Source of the DNA: Coptis chinensis | Lineage: Eukaryota > Streptophyta > Magnoliopsida > Ranunculales > Ranunculaceae | NCBI GenBank assembly: GCA_015680905.1 | Contig: CM027381.1 | Span: 57,726,501-57,790,500, forward strand | Length of the DNA stretch: 64,000 bases | Direction: 5' to 3' | Part shown: positions 45,296 through 56,600 of the stretch, in pieces | Layout: each line of letters begins with the position of its first letter | Numbering within the stretch: position 1 is the first letter of the stretch | Position numbers and translations under genes: made by a program | Notes under the pieces: model-generated | Databases searched by the model: none | Told to the model about the DNA's origin: nothing | The model's input: only the letters and a program-made list of their open reading frames with translations

Positions 45296-45696
45296 ATTCT
45301 GAAGTCCAACAAGTCAACAACATGGTCGGCCGCAAGATCGAGCTTGAGAGTCAGTCTTTAAGGTTAATAGCAAAGTGCGACCACCATACCATTTGAAGGA
45401 TGTGCAGGCTCCTCTATTTCCCATGGCAGAAACCACCTATTACACTTGATTAATAGTGCTTAAACTGCTTATACATGCAACTGGACATTATAATGTAGTT
45501 GGCCCAAGACTCATGCCTCCAATCACGGAAAACATGTTTTAAGAGAATCATATAAAATGCAAATAATCGAGTTGCATGAAATTTTTATTAGAATGAGTCA
45601 TACACGCATAGTTGTACGTGTTATACCATAATAATCGATACTAAAGTTCAGAACATAGTTATATTTTCTCATCTCATCTCATCTCAAAAGCACCAA

Positions 45697-46375
45697 TCAT
45701 GATGACTTTGGATGGCAGCAGCATACGGTCTCTTTAGGGTCGCAGGTTCCACTCTTAAAACCAAAGTATTGGCAAGAAGTATTGCAATCGTACGGGGTGT
45801 AGCAACCAGCTTGGCACAACTCCTTGTCTGTCCGTGGCCATTCATCAGCTGCAAATAAACGATTATTAATGTTAATCATGGTTCAAAATGTTGCAAGAAA
45901 TTTTATAACATCAGTTAGTAAAATTTCGACAATCACGAACAGTTAAACATCAGCAAAACAAATTACTAGCATTTGTATACACTAGATTTCAAATTGATTG
46001 TATGTGGGCGTGTGGACTGTGGCGGATAACGATAAAACACATTTCCTTTTTACTGCTTCTTTTCTCTTTTGTCAAAGCAGTGGACTAAAAATGCAACAAT
46101 CGTGCCCGCATCAGTGAAATACGTTGTACCATTTTACATTTTTGTTCGCCAAATAATTGCATCAATATCACAATATATACTAATGCAATAAACCCTACAG
46201 TCTTCAAAAGCAAAATATATTGAAATAAAGACATATACTACAAATTAAGGTGTATGCATTTGTATGGGAGTCAGGGAGACGAATTTAAAACACAGGTAAT
46301 GAGATGACCTGAAGTTGGTGTGGAGACAAGAATGCAAATGAGAAAAAAAGAAAGCAAAGAACGTCTGGTGAACAT
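45697..46375 (-). CDS. Defensin-like secreted cysteine-rich peptide
   Basis: Two minus-strand exons join in phase. Exon 1 (46,375-46,309) encodes MFTRRSLLSFFLICILVSTP, a signal peptide. After a 460-bp intron (gtcatc start, tttgcag end), exon 2 (45,848-45,697) completes a 72-residue precursor. The mature part has eight Cys, spaced C-x3-C-x5-C-x3-C-x9-C-x6-C-C-C. CNTSC, the GTC triplet and the final CxC fit the cysteine-stabilised alpha-beta fold of plant defensin-like peptides. A signal-peptide exon separated from the mature-peptide exon is typical of that family. It is likely secreted to the cell wall; defence or signalling roles are only family possibilities. The GTC start of the intron is a weak donor, so the junction should be confirmed. 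I see no lesion. Confidence 0.75.
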
Positions 46376-46451
46376 TGCAACTTTGAGGTCCGTCTTCTAA
46401 TATTTAAGGTAGGCAAGAAGGAGATGATTCACCGGATTGCTTACCAAAGTT

Positions 46452-46462
46452 GTATATATATA
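46452..46462 (-). promoter_or_regulatory. TATA box of the defensin-like gene
   Basis: A TATATATA run on the minus strand lies about 80 bases upstream of the start at 46,375, which suits a short 5' leader. No other TATA-like run is as well placed. Confidence 0.5.
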
Positions 46463-46469
46463 GGTTTGG

Positions 46470-47450
46470 GGATAACATTACTTTAGAATGATTTTAACAA
46501 TTTACTCCGTAATGAACGTACATTTACGTATATCTTTTGCTATTATTAATCATATAATTTTTCCGTTGATGTAATTATACGTTTAGACTTCAGAATGTTC
46601 CTTAAATTGTTTTGGACTTATTTGTTCTTATCCAAAAAGTAATATTGAGAGAGATATGGTCCTAATTTTTATGACCATAACCGGACTAGCTAGATGGGAA
46701 GGCTTATCCAAAAAAAAAAAATACGTAAATGGGATGTGCTTGACCAACTCATCGGGCAAATTGCCCATTAAAAGTTATCATTAATTAAAAATTATACTTG
46801 GCTCTAAAAGTTTTCTTGTGGAGCATGATCGTCTATGACAATCTAATGAAAGAAATCAGTTTGCCTTAATCCAGGGACGGAACCACGATTCAATGTCTGG
46901 GGACGGAAGAGTATATGCAACCCAGTAATTGAACTAGGTAGTGCGGTTACTCATAATTACTCGTGCTGGAAATTATGATCAAAGATTTTCAATTGTCTCA
47001 ACAACATAATTTGAGTCTTTTTCTGATAGTGTTGTGACTTGGTTATACTTTGACAAAAAAGTAGACAACCAAGTATGTAATCTATGCAAGGAAGAATTCC
47101 CAGTCTGTGAAGGTTGTGGCTTATGCAAGGGCTGCTATCTTTCAACTATTTGTGAGAAGAGTGAGAAGAGTGGTGAGAATAGTGTGAGATGAGAGAAATT
47201 GTTGTTCTATATGTGACAGTTGTGCGAGATGTGCCTGATTAGTGCTATGTTTATCAAGTACTGTATGAAGAAATAATAATTTGGTAAGTAGAACTGCATT
47301 ACATAGCACTTGTCATAACAACTATATTAGCACTGTCATTACATAGTGTCATTACAAACTAACACTCCTAAACCATAGCACTGTCATCCAAAATGGCTCC
47401 CCAAAAAACATGACTATCCACAAAATAACAAAAAAAAAACACCAATGTAT
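46470..47450. other. No gene seen
   Basis: There is no coding evidence. Part of 46,870-46,940 (gggacggaaccacgattcaa) looks like a dispersed plant repeat fragment. The end of the MULE probably lies somewhere in this stretch, but I could not identify a terminal inverted repeat. Confidence 0.45.
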
Positions 47451-47816
47451 TCACTGGGTCTGAGTTAAAGACTGACTTAAGCAAGGTGCAACTGCTGAAA
47501 TTGTTGGGGTACTTGGTGTATCAACACCATCATTAGCACCAAATCCAAGCCAATATTGAAACCCACTGTTGTTCCTTTCTCCCCTTGGTGTGCCTCCTCT
47601 TCTAGCTCCCCTTGTTGCTCTTCCTCCTCTTCTAGCTCGTGGCACTTGGTGTTGCTCTGCATCATTCACATGGTTTTGATACTGCTGAGGTTGATGCCCT
47701 TGCTGCTGCTGCTGAGGTTGATGCCCTTGCTGTTGACCATGGCTCTCTTGCTCCATTTCTTTGGCAGAGCCACCCAATATATATAACAGTAGGGAAGACA
47801 AAGCAAAGCAAAACAA
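47451..47816 (-). pseudogene. MULE C-terminal Gln/Arg/Gly-rich region
   Basis: The frame has GHQPQQQQQGHQPQQ and then RARRGGRATRGARRGGTPRG. It closes with SAVAPCLSQSLTQTQ before a stop at 47,451. Such tails end many plant MuDR-like transposases. It lies about 900 bases from the knuckle exon, so an intron (holding the ORF at 48,084-48,383) would separate them. It could also be a separate short ORF. Confidence 0.5.
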
Positions 47817-48083
47817 ATATAAAAATTTATAAACAAGTCAGTTGAAACATAATAAAGCATACATTTTTATTGATAGACAAATACCCTAAACAAAACAAAG
47901 ACAGAAGCATAGACCCTAAACAAAGACAAACACATAAACATAAAGACAACAACAAACACAAAAGTTTACTTATATATTCTTATTTTTCTCTTTGTTATCC
48001 TTTGTCTTATTCTTCAGAGAAATCTGCAAAGCCTTAAAACTCTCAGCACACATTAGTGCTTGCACTACCTCTCTAGTTTGTGC

Positions 48084-48383
48084 TTAAGTTAAACTGTTAC
48101 TTCCCTCCCCAGTTTGTGCTTCAGTTGAATTGTCAGAAACCTCCCCAGTTAAGTCCACAATGGAATCATCACTTTCCTCCCCAACATGAGTTGAAGAACC
48201 TCCAACACCCCTTCCTGTAAGATACCTCCATTCTTGCAAATAGTCTATACATTCAGCATAACTTGCATTACTATGTTGATCAAAATAGGCCATGACAACC
48301 TCCCTTTCTTTTTTAGAAAAATTATTATATCCTTTTCGCACTAAACTCCAGATATGTCTAGGATATCTGATACCCCTCCCCAT
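48084..48383 (-). CDS. Small ORF inside the MULE, unrecognised
   Basis: A complete 99-codon ORF runs from MGRGIRYPRHIWSLVRKGYN to an acidic Ser/Thr-rich tail. The first 60 residues look like a compact basic helical domain (KKEREVVMAYFDQHSNASYA), and the tail has three repeats of a D/E-S/T pattern. It lies between the knuckle exon and the C-terminal tail of the transposase, on the same strand. I do not recognise it. It may be an accessory MULE gene or an exon; its frame is uninterrupted although the transposase is broken. Confidence 0.45.
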   Translation of the reverse strand: MGRGIRYPRHIWSLVRKGYNNFSKKEREVVMAYFDQHSNASYAECIDYLQEWRYLTGRGVGGSSTHVGEESDDSIVDLTGEVSDNSTEAQTGEGSNSLT

Positions 48384-48719
48384 TTAATTTGACTGAAGAA
48401 ATAAGTGTAAAAAAAGAGATGAGTGTAGAGATATGTCTGTTGTGTGGGAGATGAGTGCAAAGATGTGTTGCTTTTATAGCAAAAACATGCAGATAAGAAA
48501 TTAGTAGGGGTGTTGTACCATTTAAAGCATGACTGAATCACAGTCCAAATATTTAATAATTGAGTTGAAAACACATTTACAATACAAACAAAATTGTACT
48601 TAGAAAGTGCAGCATTATTGAATGCAAACAACAGCCAATGTATGTGCTTCAATCAGTCAATGTGCTCTAGCTAGTCAAAATACAGTATTATTGAATATAA
48701 ACAAAATGGTTACCTATGT

Positions 48720-51700
48720 TATTTGGTGGTGCTAAGCTGGTTTCCCCTACTTCTTGCTTACAAGTCCTTGTGTTATGTCCTACCTGACCACATCTCTTGC
48801 ACTTCCTTTTGCCACTTGATTTTTCTTCATCTCTTCCTCTTATTCTTTGTTTCTTTGGTCTTCCAGGATTTCTGTTATTGGGAGGAGGTAATACAACATT
48901 TGTAGGTTTAATATGATCACAAAGAAGACATTGGAATCAAACTAAATGAGAAAGAAATTGGAATCAAATTAATATAATATATATAAGGGTAAAAGGAATT
49001 GACCTTGTCCCAATCTTCTTGGTTGGCTACTGGATAGATATAACCTGCGTAGGTTGCTCTAAATGACTCCACAGTGTAGAAGTGACTGCAATATCTACAA
49101 ATTAAGTGAGAAAAATATAAAAATCAATAAGTGACAGATATCAATAATTTATAAGTCATAATAAATTAAGTGTCAAAGTAACAACTCACTTGGCCCAACT
49201 CTCCCTACTAGGCCTTCTTTGTCTTATGACAGATATAGCATGGACACAAGGTATCCCTGTCATCTGCCACACAATGCATTCACAAGTTAAAAGATTTAAG
49301 TCCACAATAAATCTTTTACCATTCTTGGTATTGGTTGACAAAAATTGATTTGGTCCAACCCTTAAAACCTTATACTTATGGTACTTCTTTTCCAACCTTT
49401 TAATTACATCTTTAATAGTTGGTACCAAATCAGCATCAGTTAGTTCCAAACCTAGTTCTCTTCTATCATGTATAAGTGCTATAAAAGTGAGAGTGTACTT
49501 ATCCACGAACTGAAATAGAGGCTTGTCTCTTTTCTTTAGGATCCAAGCATTGAAGGATTCACTAAAATTACTAGTGACAGCATCACACTTTGATGTTAGA
49601 TCAAAGTATGCCCTAGCCCATGTCGTCCTCTTAGGTTGCTTCTCTAACCATATTTTTGCATTCTTCTCATCATGCTCTAGTGTTTCCATAAAAATTTCAT
49701 GTGTACTTATCCTGTAAGCTTTAGCTGCCCCCCAACATACTCTCAAAGTAATCACCCTTAAAAACACTCTTAAAGTTCTTGTACATATGTTTAAAGCAAA
49801 ACCTGTCAAAAATAAGGTATGACATGTTAAAAGATAATAAGTATAATTACAAATGTAATTCAAAATAAACAAGTTAATTTTACCTGTGGTGAGCATATAG
49901 GAAGTTATTGCTTATTGCCTCAATGAGACCCTTCTGCCTGTCAGATATGAATGTCAGCTGCCCTGATGGATGCTTGTTCAAGTGAGGCTTCAACAACTCC
50001 AACATCTTATGCCAAGTGTATTTATCCTTACCCCTACAAATGAAGATAGCAAGAGAGAAAATACCATTCATAGCATCAAGTCCAATAGCACTAAGACAAC
50101 ATCCTCCATACTTGCCTTTAAGGAAGCAGCCATCAAGTCCAATGATTGGCCTACACCCATTCACAAACCCATCCAATGATTGATTGAATGCAACAAAGAA
50201 ACCCACAAACTCATCTACTGAATCCTTATACCATTTGACAATGCTTCTTGGATTCCTTTTCAAAATTTGATTCTTCAATTCTGACACCACCATGTAGCTA
50301 TTTTCATAATTAACATTGATTTTCTCTAACAACAGAACTCTAGTTCTTCAAGCAGTCCAGTAAGATATAAGTACACCATACTCATTATAGATCTCATTAT
50401 GCAAGTCTACTGGTGCAAAAGTTGGATGAGCCCTAGCAAAGTCTTCTAGTTCATTTGCAACCCAAGGAGCTTTGGCTTGCACATTCTTGTTATTCTTATC
50501 ACCTTCACAGGTATGAGTGGGATTAAATAACCTTAGCTTCAATGTATGCCCATCAACTTTTCTGCTGCAGTACAAACCACTTGCATTCAGGGTCCTTACA
50601 AACCAACTTATATCTTGTCTTATCATTCTTCTTCTGTTTGAAACTAAACTTCTGAGCAATTGCCATGTCTTTCATAAACTTCCTACACTCCAAAATAGTT
50701 CTCCAGGTCATACATTTTGTAAGGTTGAAGTTTGTTGTACCTATTGCTGGATCTTCAATCCTCTCATTATCTTCAGCTTCATACAAGTTTCTAGTAGATT
50801 TCACAAACTCATCTATCTGAATATCTACATCCATCTCACCCTCTGACACCAGTTCAAGTTTTGAAATATCATCATCACTAGCTTCACTAGCTTCTTCCTC
50901 ATCACAATCCCAGTCCTCATCTTCTTCATCAGATTCTTTCTCACTCACATAACATGTTTCCTAAGTCATATAGGGCCCAACACCATTACTCACATCAAAA
51001 CATCTATCATGCTCATCATCAGTGGCATCATCCATGACATCATTATGAAATATATTGCAACCACCATCATTATCCACTATATCATGTTCAAATGTTATTT
51101 CTCTATCAACATCAATTACTTTATCAACATCAACATCATTTGCTCCTATATCATGTGTATCTTCACTTTGACTTTGAAACTCAATCTCTTCTTCAACATG
51201 AATTGTTTCATCATCAATATCAATAACATATGCTTCACCAGTTGATTCCAAATGTGGATCCATGGTTGGCTCCACAATATATTCATCTTCACTTTGACTT
51301 TCAAAGTCTTTCACATTACACTGTTTCTTCTTATAAGGCTTTCTCTTTCTCTTTGGTTTTTTAGGAATCTCTTTGGTTAAGTCTACATAATCATCTAGAG
51401 TTGACTCATTAATTGGCTTAGTCAAGTCAAAAATGTTAACTGGACTTGAGTCAGGTGAGTGCATTGGATTGGAGTTAGGTGAGGGCATTGGATTGGACTG
51501 AAATGTGGGCATTGGATTGGACTGAGGTGAGTGTATTGGATTGGACTGAGGTGTGGGCATTGGATTGGACTGAAATGTGGGCATTGGATTGGACTGTGGT
51601 ATGGGCGCGCATTGGATTGGACTGTGGTGTGGGCATTGGATTGGAGTCATGTGTGGGCACTATACCCATGATCCTAGAGTCTTTCTCCCAATTATCAATG

Positions 51701-52083
51701 GTCCCCTGCACTATCTGGTGGTCATAAGAAACAAACAAATGGAATCTATAATCACTTTCTACCATAATGTTCTCCCACATCAGCATAAGTTGTTGGTCAG
51801 TCCCAAGTACACACAAATGTCCTGCTAAGATACACTAGACAGATGGCACCTTCTTCCTAGGCACAAACATTTGAACCTCCTTGATAAAATCTATCCAATT
51901 CAACTTATCACCTTCTAGAGTTAATATTCTCCTCAATCCAGCAGAGTAGTCAGCTAAACATATCAAACCAGGTGTAACATCCTTCCATAAACCACCCAAA
52001 TGAACAACAAACTTCCTTTTTCCAAACCACATCACTGATAAAATAACATGAAATCGAAATCGAAATCGAAATGTCAAACACAA
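48720..52083 (-). pseudogene. MuDR-like transposase, broken
   Basis: Pieces in order: PB1-like region FGKRKFVVHLGGLWKDVTPG (about 52,030-51,837); linker with 8-residue repeats; MuDR DNA-binding region CKDPECKWFV and KLRLFNPTHTC (50,620-50,480); DDE core IIGLDGCFLKGKYGG and LTFISDRQKGLIEAI (50,332-49,884); an 81-bp intron (49,803-49,883); CFKHMYKNFKSVFKGDYFES; a SWIM finger CECIVWQMTGIPCVHAI (49,290-49,220); an exon at 49,094-49,004 with YCSHFYTVESFRATYAGYIY; and a knuckle exon with CKRCGQVGHNTRTC. Lesions are stops at 51,835, 50,961 and 50,348 and shifts near 51,640, 50,563 and 49,735. Confidence 0.85.
51437..51660 (-). repeat. 24-bp coding repeat (8-residue units)
   Basis: About nine units of 24 bases, each with attggattggact or a close variant, encode SNPMPTFQ- and SNPMPTPQ-like octapeptides on the minus strand. 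They lie in the linker of the MULE transposase. The plus-strand ORF over the same DNA is a shadow of the repeat. Confidence 0.85.
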
Positions 52084-52437
52084 TAAATCATGTAAACATT
52101 ACCATCAAATAATATACCAAATCATGTAAACAATTATGAAATCGAAATGTCAAACACAATAAACAATTACTATGTAGATTATCTAAGTACATGGTCAACA
52201 TCCAAAAACCCTATTTTTTTATTTAATAACATGCAATAGCAATAAACAATCAAACATACCTAATTTTTTAATGTTTAAAACCCTAATTTTTAATTATAAT
52301 ATTAATAAAGAATCAAATTATGCAAGCATGCAAAACAACGTCCAAAAAAGTTCATAAAAGCATGCATTCACTGATTAAATCATATCATACCTAACCAAGC
52401 AAGCCAATCAAGCTCCTTTACGTTTGAGAGTGACTAT

Positions 52438-52481
52438 GAGAGAGAGAGAGAGAGAGAGAGAAAAAAAAAAAAAAAAAAAAA
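52438..52481. repeat. (GA)n and A-tract microsatellite
   Basis: A run of eleven GA units is followed by about 20 A, on the right side of the MULE coding region, probably in its leader. Confidence 0.9.
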
Positions 52482-52489
52482 GTTGAGGA

Positions 52490-53635
52490 ATTTTAGTTAG
52501 TTTTCCGCTTTTCTTCCTAACATATCTTCGAGATTCTGATGATACACGTGTCTCATCAATTGCCGTCAAATTGTGGTGAAGTTGAGTCCTTAATAAGCTC
52601 AACTTGACCAACATTTGACTCTTGACCCATGTGCCTCGCACACCTAAGGGTATGATGGGTATTATGAAAATACTATCAGCCTACAGACAGTCAACTTAGT
52701 GGACTTTAGTTGACTTACCGGTCAAGAGAATTTAGGAGGACCAAAGGCTAATAAACTAATTAGTGCGGACCAAACCCCAAATACCTATTATTTAGGAGGA
52801 CCAAAACCTAAATAACCCATTATACATTGATACCCTGAAAAATAGAGCAGTTGAGTGCTGAACGCGTGGAGAGCTGACTTTCATGCCTACAAAGGTGGCT
52901 GACCACAACAGATAGATCATACACATTTGTCACGTGAAGGGAAAGAAAATTTATATATAGGCTGAATGCTCCCCGAGGGGGGGGCGCTGTAGTGCTGTAC
53001 TGTTGTCAGCCAAATTTCTCTTGAATAATATGCTATGTATCTTTCACCTCTAGAGGCACTCCAATAAATTAAAAGGGAGTATGGACACACCACACGGGTT
53101 TTGTTCATTTTCCGTATTTATTGAAAGTGCTGGATCCCCACACTGATTGGGTGGGTAATTCTCATAAAACATTAAGTAATACCCACACTGATTGGGTGGG
53201 TAATTCTCATAAAACATGAAGTAATGAGTATTAATAAATATGTAGCACTCGCGCAAGGGACGCATTTCCAGCAAGGACGCCGGCTTCATGATACCAAGTG
53301 TCACATTACATTATATATATCTTAAATGGCTTCATCATTCTGACATACTAAATAGTAAATACTACGGAAACCATGCCATGATTAACCGTTAAAAACATTT
53401 GTGTTTTTTTATAACCAATTAACTATGAAACTGGAACCAATAATTTGCCAAGATATGAAGACCTTGCAAATCAAAGTATAAAATTAACTCAAGTATGCAA
53501 TTCGACTAGACACTGTTTAGAACATCACGTAATCGGGTGGAAATTTGTTGCAATGTTCAGCTTCATATATAAAAGGTCTTTGGGACCATATACTCTGGTA
53601 AAGCATTTCTTTTCTCCTTGAAAGTCGGGGTTATT
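52490..53635. other. MULE flank and spacer before the proteasome gene
   Basis: No gene is seen. The left part includes the possible MULE end (52,690-52,819). The right part is the 3' side of the proteasome gene; its 3' untranslated region would lie just below 53,636. A 45-bp duplication lies at 53,137-53,226. Confidence 0.5.
53137..53226. repeat. 45-bp tandem duplication
   Basis: Copies starting at 53,137 and 53,182 share cccacactgattgggtgg and the following aattctcataaaac. They differ at only a few positions near the end. Confidence 0.85.
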
Positions 53636-56600
53636 TCACTCTTCCATTTCATCTCCTTCTGCCAACACCAGGTTCGCAATCAACGGGATAATCCTAGTCG
53701 ACAAAACCTCTGTCACAGTATCATAAAACAAGACGTCAAAGACATGAGTATATTAAGCACACCTGGGAAAACACTATTTATTCCTAAATCACTTGATGAA
53801 AGACAAATAATATCAAAAATAAAAGTATGGACTGTAGCCCCAAAATCATATAATCCAAATATTCAATCTGTCGCAGAACAGGAAGTATTCGTCTATTGTA
53901 ATTAGTTCAGAGTCACAAACTCCACACCCCCCAGGTTCTTCTGAATTTTAGGGTGGGAATTTACAAAGATGTTCTTTATTAAATAGCAAAATTATGCATT
54001 GTTCAGCAAGTTTTACTAAGCAGTCATTTAGGCATGCCAAACTCGATAAAAGAGGTACTAACCAGTTTGACCCCTTGCAAAAGAGTAACCCTTTGAGCTG
54101 ACATAAGTACGAGGATTTGGCAACTGGTAATTCCTCAGGTAATCCGTCTTCCCCTGTTAGAGAAAGTACGAAACAAAAAAACTTAAGAACATATGGTGAA
54201 ATCTCTTTTCAGTAAATTGGTGCATGAAAAGGAGTGAGGAGACGAGTAACAGACCTTAGTTATCACGCAAACATCAACATTGCTACCACTTCCCAAATCA
54301 TTAAAAATGCCTGCACATATTGCCTGGCAAACAAGCTTAATACCTTCATCTCTCTGCAAAGACACCAAAAAGATATTAAGGAAAACAGAAAGCAGAAGAA
54401 ACTTTACTGAAGACAAGACATTACAGCTAGGTGTACAGCAACACATTAAATGAAAACTACGACGAAAAAGAAGCTCGACTGATACAAACAAGCTTGCTAA
54501 GTAATGGACATGGAAACAAACGCGATTAACATCTGAACACCTTGAACCAGCATGCTCTCGCCCACTAAATATCAGAAGTATGCAGATATGATTCATGGGA
54601 GGGGAGGTGCTTGGAGCTAGGCTTCCTGATTGGGCCCTGGGGCAATGCCTATCACAGCCAACCACAACAATTTTCACAAAAAATTGACGCCTCGCGTGAT
54701 TGGCGCCACTTCCTTTGACAACATATGGCCTAACAAACTTTGAAAATTGGAATGAAGAGGGAAAAGTGGTAAGTGTGTAACCAAATGTGCAACTATTAAG
54801 TATTGATATGTTCGACAAGTTTTCAACACTTGAAGGCGATCAAGATGATGGGCCCTTGGTCAGCAAGCAGACTTCCATGAACAGAAATTTTGATTTGTTG
54901 TATGAAGAGGACAATGAGATCAAGTCATCATACAAAATCAACAAGAAGAGAGTATGTTGTGATACTAAATTTTCGTTAATAACAAATTTCTGCTACTGTT
55001 TCAACAATCACTGCAAAAAGGAAGTATGGTGTGATGCATATGACCTATTAAAACACACACACACAAATAATTGTGCATACTTATTAGTTTATAAATCCAT
55101 TAATTATCTAGTGACTAAATGAGTAGAAATCTTCGAATTACATATGGGAACTGACAACCAACATCATCAACACCCAGAAACATCGTTGTGCCAGCTTCAG
55201 CTTTACTTCTAGCTTGAAGGCTAAATGCACCTACTTCTTACATGTAGACCAATCAAGTGGGAGATCATTTGAGTTATGGAGAGTCTGATCATCCTTGGTC
55301 ACTACACCCTAGATATTGCCACAATGCAAATGGCTACATCAAGCATGGGAATGCCACGAATCAAAGCTTCCCTTGGAGACAATATGGGGCCACTGTCCTC
55401 AAGACAAACTTTCCCATCTTCAAACATGGAATACATGATATCAGACAGACACAACTTCATCAACGTTGCAAAAAAAATCAGTCTAATTGTATTTCAATCA
55501 AAATTTATTTTTCAGGCACAAAAAGGGTAGAGAAATGTTTGGATGAGAATAAACGTGTGAACAAGAATGTAAATTTTAAGTGATACCAACTCGGATTTGC
55601 CATATTGCGCATTTGCACCTAGGTGATCCTGGCCCTAGCCGCTCATCTAAGCCCATATGAGCCTAGAAAACGCAGGCGGCGCAAAGAGTTAGGCTCTTCC
55701 TTGAGTCTAGCCCAGCAGCATACACAAATTTCATCTTTCATCTTTAAACAATACTGCCATATGGGAGCAGAAGGACGGGAGGTTCTTGAACTTTTAAATT
55801 TAATTTACATAGTTGGAATCATCAGCCTTTTTTTTTTTTTTTTTTTTTTGCTCGGTAAAAGTTAAATTGTATTATATCAAAGGAAACATAGGTCAAGATA
55901 ACCTACCATTACAAAGGACATACAAAAAAACAACCCAAAAGTAAACCAACCACCCTACTCAAGACTCTCTATACATAATACCACCAGCCATTTGTCACAA
56001 TTAAATAAAGTAAAAATCACATTGGTAAATGATAGATATTTTCTATGCATAGACATTGTTTGACCTCCCTTTCTTGGTTGTTCAATAAGTTTCAAAAAAG
56101 AAAAACCAAGAACCTATCAAAATTAAAAGGTAAATTAATATCCCGAGTCACGATATGAAACACTTAAATCCTTGTCAATCCATGACCAAGTAAAAAACAT
56201 TTAACAGGAGAGTATGATCTTTTGTTCGCATGATCTGCCAATTATAAAATGTCAAAAACATGCCAAATCTGAAATTTCTACCACCACGAAAACTTGTTTA
56301 CAAATTGAAAAAAGAGAGGACCATCTATATTCAATGTGAATTGAAACTACATTCCAAAAATTTGGAGTAGGACATTTTATGCAATTACAACTTAAGTATT
56401 CAATGTGAATTGAAACTACATTCCAAAAATTTGGAGTAGGCCATTTTATGCAATTACAACTTAAGTAATGCGGAACAAAATTTCTTAATGTGTCAACCGC
56501 CAAGAGGTTATTTGTGAGTCTAATTTCCATGTGTCCACGGAACCCCACCCTTTATGGATACAGAACCTACAAGCCCAAACATACTCTATAAACACCAGAC

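Larger units (their letters stand above)
47451..52083 (-). mobile_element. MuDR-like MULE transposon, inactive
   Basis: Minus-strand exons give, in order, a PB1-like N-terminus, an acidic repeat-rich linker, the MuDR DNA-binding region, the MULE DDE domain, a SWIM zinc finger, a CCHC knuckle and a Gly/Arg/Gln-rich tail. This is a plant MuDR-type autonomous layout. A stretch at 52,690-52,819, whose minus strand reads GGGTTATTTAGGTTTTGGTC, may be the terminal repeat. A matching left end was not found. Several stops and frameshifts show it is inactive. Confidence 0.8.

Noticed and set aside
51479-51828. Plus-strand ORFs over the MULE linker
   Set aside because: They are shadows of the 24-bp coding repeat on the minus strand.
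54058-54063. Truncated proteasome subunit ending QTG at a TAG in exon 7
   Set aside because: The TAG lies in a gttagt splice donor. A further exon at 53,709-53,636 continues in phase to the expected GDEMEE end.
54183-55122. ORFs of 211 and 111 codons in and next to exon 6 of the proteasome gene
   Set aside because: Only the part matching exon 6 is coding. The rest is intron read-through without protein-like composition.
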